Source: Rhizomys pruinosus | Lineage: Eukaryota > Chordata > Mammalia > Rodentia > Spalacidae | Assembly (NCBI GenBank): GCA_009823505.1 | Contig: VZQC01000265.1 | Location: 1,740,707 to 1,804,706, forward strand | Direction: 5' to 3' | DNA length: 64,000 bases | Shown: piece by piece, positions 58,118 through 64,000 of the stretch | Numbering within the stretch: position 1 is the first letter of the stretch | Layout of the letters: the number at the start of each line of letters is the position of its first letter | The notes under the pieces: model-generated | Told to the model about the DNA's origin: nothing | What the model saw: the letters and a program-made list of their open reading frames with translations, nothing else | The model's database searches: none | Position numbers and translations under genes: made by a program

Positions 58118-58767
58118 CTAAAATTTAAAAAGATATACGTAAAAAGAGCAATCGCAAGTCTTTCCGTTGGAGGAGAGCCAGAGGCTATTCCCCCCCTTTT
58201 GTTTTTGAAGGCACTCCTTTAGTGTACGTTGGGCACACTCGATAATGCCTTGTCCTTGCGGCTTGTATGGCAAACTGTGAGTGAGGTGAATGCCCATTAT
58301 CAAACAGAAGGAAGTAAAGGAGCCTGAAGTGTAAGCCAGGTCATTGTCAGTCTTTAACTCTTTAGGCTGTCCCCAGGCTGCCCACTCCTGGAAACAATGT
58401 TCGCAGGCATGACGGGCCTTTTCTCCAGAGGGTAGGGAGGCAAAAATAATTCCTGAGGCGGTATAAACAGAGACATGCACATAATTTAATGTGCCAAATT
58501 CAGGGATGTGAGTGACATCCATCTGCCGTACATGTAACGGAAGGAGACCCATGGGATTAATCCCAAGGGACTTGGGATTAAGTTGTGGCAGAAGTGGGGC
58601 ACATTGATGACATTTTTTTACAATATCGTGAGCATCGGCTGGAGAGATGTGAAATCGGGAGGCAAGCATTTTAGAATTAACATGAAAGTGGGAGTAAAGG
58701 TGCGTGCAAGTTCCTAAGGGGAGGAGAGAAAACACATCCCAGGAGCTCTGGACGTATAGGCCGCATT
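58118..58767 (-). pseudogene. pol: ERV copy A integrase (minus strand)
   Basis: A 205-codon frame (58735-58118). The N-terminal zinc-binding part has His residues in 'SHFHVNS' and the pair CHQC near residue 40. The catalytic core has Asp in QMDVTH (near 72), Asp in KTDN (near 134) and Glu in GIIE (near 163). The frame shifts after a G-run at about 58190, so the C-terminal DNA-binding part is lost. Homology reaches 58767, which corresponds to the RNase H/integrase border and thus to the point where the + 5' half stops at 51108. Integrase normally inserts viral DNA; this copy is broken. Confidence 0.88.
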
Positions 58768-59409
58768 ATCAAGGCTGAATCATTGATTTTTGCCTCCCTA
58801 CACTCTGGAGAAAAGGCCCGTCATGTCCGCGAACATTGTTTCCAGGCGTGGGCAGCCTGGGGACAGCCTAAAGAGTTAAAGACTGACAATGGCCCAGCTT
58901 ACACTTCAGGCTCCTTTACCTCCTTCTGTTTGATGATGGGCATTCGCCTCACTCACGGTTTGCCGTACAATCCGCAAGGACAAGGCATTATTGAGCATGC
59001 TCATCGTACACTAAAGGAGTGCCTTCAAAAACAAAAGGGGGGAATAGCCTCTGGCTCTCCTCCAAAGGAAAGACTTGCGATTGCTCTTTTTACTATTAAT
59101 TTTTTAAATTTAGATAAGCACAGGCAGTCAGCTGCAGACAGGCACACACAAACAGACAACACTTCAAAAGGGCTTGTAATGTGGAAAGACATACTTACAG
59201 GAAAATGGTATGGTCTGGACCCGGTCCTAACATGGGCGAGAGGTTCTGTCTGTGTTTTTCCTCAGGATCATCAACAACCTCTTTGGATCCCAGAAAGGCT
59301 CACCCGAGTGGTTCAAGATGTGGAAGTGTGGGATACTCATGATGATGGTGCCATGGCCCATGGTGATGACGGAAGAGCTTCGTTGGGGGCTGATGACAGT
59401 GTTCCCTAA
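58768..59409 (+). pseudogene. pol: ERV copy B integrase, 5'-truncated
   Basis: The plus-strand integrase of a second copy begins inside the catalytic core: homology to copy A starts near 58775, after the first catalytic Asp. The frame 58783-59409 (208 codons) keeps Asp in KTDNGPAYTS (near residue 35) and Glu in GIIEHAHRTLKE (near 65). It also keeps a C-terminal domain that copy A has lost. The zinc-binding domain and first Asp are absent. Its end overlaps the env start, as usual for betaretrovirus-like elements. Confidence 0.85.
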
Positions 59410-60007
59410 ACCTATCCCAGTCACCCATTCAGTGCAAGTATTCCCCTGCTTTTTTGCAACCAATGATAACATGGAGGTCTTTTTTTTTTTTTTACCATTA
59501 GATGACACATTAGCAACAGTACAAGAGACCATACACCTGCCCCTAAACGGAGTACTGTGCTTCCAACTGATTACTAACATATCGCAGGACAGTGATTGTG
59601 TACGTAGGTATAACAAGACAGGAGGCTGGTTTGATGCACCCCCTCTGGGGACCAGCTGGTCCAATGCCACATGGCTCAGGGGAGCTTGGCCCGTTATGGT
59701 TTTAAAAGGAAATACTACTATACCTCCTCAGCCAAGATGGGCTCCTTCTTGTAGGGGAAGTCGTGAGGGATTACCCCCATGGACTGGGTGTCAAGCCAAG
59801 AAGGTGGCTTGGGTTGTCCGTGATTATGTTACTTTCTCACCTTACATAAGTACCTTCTATAATGCTACCTGGGCAGGATACAATTGGACATATCAAAACC
59901 CAACCATGGCCTTGCGTTCTAACCCTTTTGACAATTGGATGCTGTGTGGGATCAACGGCAGCTGCACAGACTTAACACCCATGAGCATGTTGACAGGTGG
60001 AGCATAG
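59252..60007 (+). pseudogene. env: ERV copy B env, surface subunit
   Basis: A 251-codon frame in another frame than integrase. The first ~45 residues resemble a long hydrophobic leader, followed by a Cys-bearing ectodomain with several N-glycosylation sites (NIS, NAT, NWT, NGS). A T-run at 59483-59496 encodes a Phe stretch and may be an expanded homopolymer. The frame stops at 60005 (TAG) shortly before the expected subunit border, so surface and transmembrane parts are in different frames. Confidence 0.82.
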
Positions 60008-60063
60008 GGTAATGATTTAATGATGCTGGAATGCTACCACCTTTCCTCTAGTGGTGGTATTTC

Positions 60064-60708
60064 ATGGCAATCGCAGCATCAGCTGCTGAGGCTACAGCTG
60101 CGGCAGTTTTCCTGATGTCAACTGTTCAGACAGTGGCTGAACTTAACAATTTGTCGGCTGGTGCTGCTGAGGCTATGACCAATCAACAGAATATTAATAA
60201 TCATTTCAAAACAGGCATTATGTTACTCAATCAAAGGGTTGATTTGGTGCAGGATCAGCTCGACGTGCTTATACAGATAGCACAGTTGGGGTGTGAATGG
60301 AGACATTCTGGGCTCTGTATTACCTCTGTACCTTTTCAGAATCTGAGCCATGCAGCTAATCTATCACGCAGTCTCTCATATCATTTAACAAGAAACTGGT
60401 CCGGTGAACTCGACTCTCTATTGGAAGAACTCCGCTCATCCATCGTGCACATCGATTCTACACGAGTAGACTTGTTCATGTCGGAGGGTTTTATCTCTTG
60501 GATGTCGAAGGCGGTGTCTCACCTACAGCAGTGGGCTGGAATAGCGGGTTTGGGTTGCAGTATAATCCTGCGCGGGTCATTGTGTCTGTGGTGTCTGATG
60601 CGAATGCGGAACAATCAGCGCAGAGAAAGAGCGTTCTTCGTGCAGGCTCTTGCCGCTATTGAACTGGGCAGTTCACCTCAAGTTTGGCTTGGCATGCTAG
60701 AGAAGTAG
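60064..60708 (+). pseudogene. env: ERV copy B env, transmembrane subunit
   Basis: A 214-codon frame. The start is Ala-rich, like a fusion-peptide region (residues 1-20). Heptad-like sequence (about 30-75) and a two-Cys loop of the form CX7C near residue 80 follow, then a hydrophobic anchor near 160-182 and a basic tail. A two-Cys loop without the CX6CC motif fits class II (betaretrovirus-like) envelopes. The frame is uninterrupted from fusion region to stop, but it is separated from the surface subunit by a frameshift and stop, and no normal start is evident. Confidence 0.85.
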
Positions 60709-60850
60709 TCAAAGACGGGTAAGACCCGCTGCATGTATTACCAACCTAAGACAGGGAACAAACCTATGCTGTTTGTTTAACCCCATGACGGGTAAGGAAT
60801 ACCTCTGCAGGGGCAACCTAAGACAGGCATTCTCTCTGCCATATTATAAA

Positions 60851-60863
60851 AGAAAGGGGGAGA
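60851..60863 (+). other. ERV polypurine tract
   Basis: 'agaaagggggaga' directly precedes the LTR TG at 60864, the usual site of plus-strand priming. Confidence 0.85.
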
Positions 60864-61231
60864 TGTGGAGAGCGGGCATTGGCCAAAATGGCGCTTTGGA
60901 CCCTGGCCAGGTCTTATGACTATCGCCTGATTGTTGCCTGACTGCCCAGCTCATTCCCCAGCCAATAAGAGAACGCCAAACCTGAGCCCTCATTAGCATG
61001 TCCGTTGACTTCCGTATATTGCGCATACCACTTACAGACCAATGAGAGACTGCCATGGTGCTCGCACGCTAGCAGGAGGTGGGGTTGAGAGAAGGGTATA
61101 TTAATAGGGGATGCTGGAAGGGGGAGAGAGTTGCTGTATGAGTTGCCTGAATAAACTGCGTCTGGAAAAACAAGAGTGTGTCCTCTCCTTTTACTGCCAG
61201 CCGGGAACAGAGAGCGACAAGGAGAGTGACA
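60864..61231 (+). mobile_element. ERV copy B, 3' LTR
   Basis: This 368-bp LTR begins TGTGGAGAGC and ends GAGTGACA, with a TATA-like 'gggtatattaatag' (61095) and a polyadenylation signal in 'gaataaactgcgtctgg' (61150). The outer flank 'cttcct' does not match 'ggagcc', so it does not pair with the 5' LTR at 49552. Confidence 0.92.
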
Positions 61232-61294
61232 CTTCCTAGTCACTGTCTCTTTGCTTTTGCTCTCCATCATGCCTGCCTAGTCTTTATGTCTAGG

Positions 61295-61515
61295 CATATT
61301 TTTAAGATTTATTTTTATTATTTTTAACTATGTGAAGTTGTGTTTGTGTGTATGCATGTGTGTGTGTGCGTGTGCATGAGGGTGTCCTCAGGGACCAGAG
61401 ACTTTGGAGGCCCCTGGGAGCTGGAGTTACAGGCAGCTGTCAGTCACCTGATATGGGAGCTGGGAAATTAACTCTGGCCTTCTGCATTAGCAGTGATGAG
61501 CCTTCTTTCCAGCCC
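61295..61515 (-). mobile_element. B2/B3-like SINE, old
   Basis: The minus-strand head ends 'ctttccagcccc' (61516), with a T-rich tail (61295-61330), a TG-rich stretch and 'gggagctggagttacaggca' (61417). It is diverged. Confidence 0.75.
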
Positions 61516-61905
61516 CTGTCTAGTCATATTTTTATTGTATATTAAACATTATAGAAAATATATGCACTTTGATTTCAGTATCATGAAAAACTTTAGTCTA
61601 ATGCATTCTTCAGCATAAAGAATAAATTATGTCTTTGGCTAGAAAAGCATTTCAACTTAGAGATCATGACGTGATATAAGTCAAAACTCAGAAACACAGA
61701 TATCATGTTTTCTCTTTTATACATCCTACATTTTATATAGACATCCCACATAAATTTTGGATAGTTGTAAACAAGCATACATATACATATATGTGCATAC
61801 ATGCACACAGAGAGAACATGAAAGAAGTGAGACTAGAATCTGGGAGAAGGAAGGCGGCTCTGAAGACAGTGAGGAGTGGAGGACAGAGTCCGAGGGGAGA
61901 AAGAC
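61516..61905. other. No recognised feature
   Basis: AT-rich, with a short imperfect (TA/CA) stretch near 61775-61810. Confidence 0.5.
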
Positions 61906-62073
61906 GGTCACAATGTATGCTGTAATGAAAGATGGTCACAATGTATGCTGTAATGAAAGATGGTCACAATGTATGCTGTAATGAAAGATGGTCACAATGT
62001 ATGCTGTAATGAAAGATGGTCACAATGTATGCTGTAATGAAAGATGGTTACAATGTATGGTGTAATGAAATGT
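61906..62073 (+). repeat. 28-bp minisatellite, six units
   Basis: The unit starts 'ggtcacaatgtatgctgtaa'. Copies start at 61906, 61934, 61962, 61990, 62018 and 62046; the last is variant. The unit length is not a multiple of three, so the frame 61757-61981 through it is spurious. Confidence 0.95.
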
Positions 62074-63298
62074 CCTGTGAAACCCATCACTATATAGTGA
62101 ATATCAATAAAAATTCTTCAAATATCTTATTCTGTCAAGTCTGTGGAAAACTGAAGGTATTTTCCACCTCCACCCCATCCCCATCATTTGGTAGGATATA
62201 AATTTCAAATTCATTTTCCTCAAGGGTCTTTGGTTGTAATAGTGTTCAGTTAGTATGGGGCCAGGACATGGTCCTCACTGTTGATCAGCTTTCCAGCATC
62301 TCAGCAAGATGCTGGGGTATTAAGAACATTTCCCTACTCAAAGAAGTTCAAAGTTCTGAGCCCTTCTCTTCTCAGAACACTGCTTGACCTATAACACCTA
62401 TCTGCTTTCAACTTTACATCTGGTGCTGTGTGGCAGGCACAGGTGACTGCAACAGAATCTCTGTGATTCCTGTCAATTTACAGAACTTCCTTTCTGCCAA
62501 GGTTTCCCTTCCCCAGTTCCTAGCCCTGGGGATCCCATCCAACCTCTCTTGTCTCCTCAGCTCACTCAGGCCATGTGTTTTGCTTGGACTGCAGTTCCCT
62601 GGCACAGTCAGGAGGTTGGTGCTGACATAAAGCTGATCATGAGATTCACTTCAGGAGGCTTTGCTCTGAGGAACTGCAGAAATGCATTCCCTATTTTGCC
62701 ACTGCCCCAAAATAGTTACCGCTAGTATTTTCTTCCAGCTTTATATCTGTTTGCCACAGTAGAGATAATCCAGGACTGTGCTCTGGCTGGAAGCCCACAG
62801 AATGCATTTTTAGTTTCCCAGGCTTTGAATTACAGGAACAAGGGAGGATGAAATGGTTGTTCGTGAGCCAATCCTGAGCACGTTCCCAATCTAGAACTAC
62901 ATGCTCCATCAACTCAAAAGAAAAGGAAAAGTTTCAAACTTGCCAAGGCTAAAAAATTTATTATAAAAATAAATTTGAATGACATTCTAATATGTCATTT
63001 TATAGAAATGAGTTGGGAAAACAATTCATGAAACAATTGACTTGAAGAAAGACCCCAGGATCTGCAAAACAGAGGAGCAGAGGTCCCTGATTGGCCATCA
63101 TCCAAGTGGAAAAGGCAGTGGATGTGCAGAAGGTAGGTTCCTAGTGACATAGAAATAAGTATGACAGCTTCTACCTACAAGGGACAAGCATATACTAGAA
63201 GACAGAAATACCAAGAAGATAACATTATATCCCCAGAAAATAGAGTATAGAAAATCAAAGTAATTATTAACTCTGCATCAAACAGATTGTTAGGAGAG
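62074..63298. other. No recognised feature
   Basis: Single-copy-looking sequence with moderate GC. Small frames (62430-62630 +, 62912-62691 -) show no domain. Confidence 0.5.
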
Positions 63299-63525
63299 GA
63301 GCTGGAGAGGTGGCTCAGCAGTTAAGAACACTGGCTATTCTTGCAGAGGACCCACGTTTGGTTCCCACCACTCATATGGCAGCTAACACCCATCTGAAAC
63401 TCCAGTTCAAGGGGATCAGATGCCCTCTTCTGACTTCTGTGAGCACTGCATGACCTGGGTGCACTTACATACATATGGCCAATACACTCATATACATGCA
63501 CATAAAATACATAAAATTTTTTCAA
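63299..63525 (+). mobile_element. B2 SINE, old
   Basis: A plus-strand B2: 'gctggagaggtggctcagca' (63301), 'actccagttcaaggggatca' without the 18-bp duplication, and an A-rich tail at 63503-63525. Confidence 0.88.
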
Positions 63526-63815
63526 TAGTTAGGAGTCTATGTATGTGCATACTTCTTAGCCTAACAGGGACCAGATGCTTAGTCAGAATCTTATCAACAT
63601 TACTTATCAGTTTAAGAAGAGCTGTATACAGATATCATTAAAGGATATAAGTGGAGGAGCCAATTGCTATGTATTGTGCTATTGTGTGATGGAGGTGCTG
63701 TGTAGGACACAGTTCTCTCATGGACACAGGCCTTACTCAGATCCTTCCCCCACCATTGGGTCATGCCGGGCAGTTTATTTGACATCCTGTGCCTCAACTT
63801 CCCATTTTATAAATA
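63526..63815. other. No recognised feature
   Basis: No supported gene or repeat. Confidence 0.5.
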
Positions 63816-64000
63816 TATTAATTACTTTTCTTGTTACTGTGACCAAAGGCCTCCCAAGAAGCAACCAAAGGATTTCTTTGGCTCAGAGTTTGAGGGGATA
63901 CAGTTTGTCATGACGAGCAAGGCTCATGGCGACAGGCAGTTCTGTGGTGGTTGGAGTATATAGTTGGGACTTCTCCCCTCCTTACATCTCAGCGGACCTG
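63816..64000 (-). mobile_element. MaLR-like LTR fragment, cut by window edge
   Basis: Plus-sense 'ttgttactgtgaccaaaggc' (63830) and the following 'agcaaccaaaggatttcttt' resemble the reverse of the 3' end of the MaLR-like copies at 16178 and 26580. Confidence 0.5.

Noticed and set aside
49552..61231. A single continuous plus-strand ERV from the 49552 LTR to the 61231 LTR
   Set aside because: The outer flanks (ggagcc and cttcct) do not match, and the minus-strand LTR at 56538 pairs with 49552 instead.
61906..62073. Regular repeats as a CRISPR array
   Set aside because: There are no spacers, units are contiguous, and the window is mammalian.
1..64000. A new defence system, operon or host gene cluster
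   Set aside because: Nothing in the window supports one; all sizeable frames are transposon-derived or accidental.

Overview
The window is mammalian, from a mouse-like (myomorph) rodent. The evidence is B1 and B2 SINEs, rodent-type L1 elements with two kinds of 3' tail, MaLR-like LTRs and a class II (betaretrovirus-like) endogenous retrovirus with a lysine-like primer-binding site. The B2 tail and an 18-bp internal B2 duplication differ from the usual mouse and rat B2 as I know them, so I would not assign it to Mus or Rattus. I found no intact host gene, exon, functional RNA gene or CRISPR array. Every long reading frame is a decayed transposon frame or a chance frame. The window is a stack of nested retroelements.

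Layout. 1-3330: an unidentified LTR-like repeat, here called R1, in the order R1 - X - R1, closed by an L1 3' tail. 3466-3990: another dispersed repeat (Y). 4871-5691: B2 and B1 insertions. 5700-12935: two L1s on the minus strand; the second reaches its 5' end, with ORF1 and 5'UTR monomers. 13516-18193: two solo LTRs of one family in opposite orientations, with SINE, L1 and MaLR pieces between and around them. 18826-25520: several L1 fragments, one with a 5' inversion. 26580-28505: old MaLR and L1 remnants. 28505-33835: a long minus-strand L1 interrupted by a solo ERVK-type LTR and by SINEs. 34538-43352: a tandem duplication with a 4.43-kb unit. 43495-46960: sequence I could not identify. 48420-49551: an R1 copy joined to an L1 tail.

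49552-61231 is the most unusual part. The 5' half of an ERV (LTR, PBS, gag, RNase H) runs on + and stops at the only N of the window (51109). A 3' half (integrase, env, LTR) lies on - at 56538-58767. It meets, head to head, a second 3' half on + at 58768-61231. The + 5' LTR at 49552 and the - 3' LTR at 56538 carry the same 6-bp flank (ggagcc), and the R1 sequence interrupted by the ERV is continuous only between those two flanks. This indicates that 51110-58767 is inverted relative to its flanks, as a real inversion or a scaffold error.

Inside that segment, 52140-54110 is a strongly C-biased stretch with a long proline-rich frame. It is collinear with L1 ORF2 and is best read as corrupted L1 sequence, not a gene. 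The best candidate for something undescribed is the R1 element: its copies end in A-rich tails, are often 5'-truncated, and three are joined to the last ~150 bp of L1 at the same A-run.

61232-64000: a B2/B3-like SINE, a 28-bp minisatellite, a B2 and an MaLR fragment in otherwise unrecognised sequence.

All boundaries were read by eye from the sequence; repeat edges are usually good to about 5-30 bases unless a target-site duplication is given.
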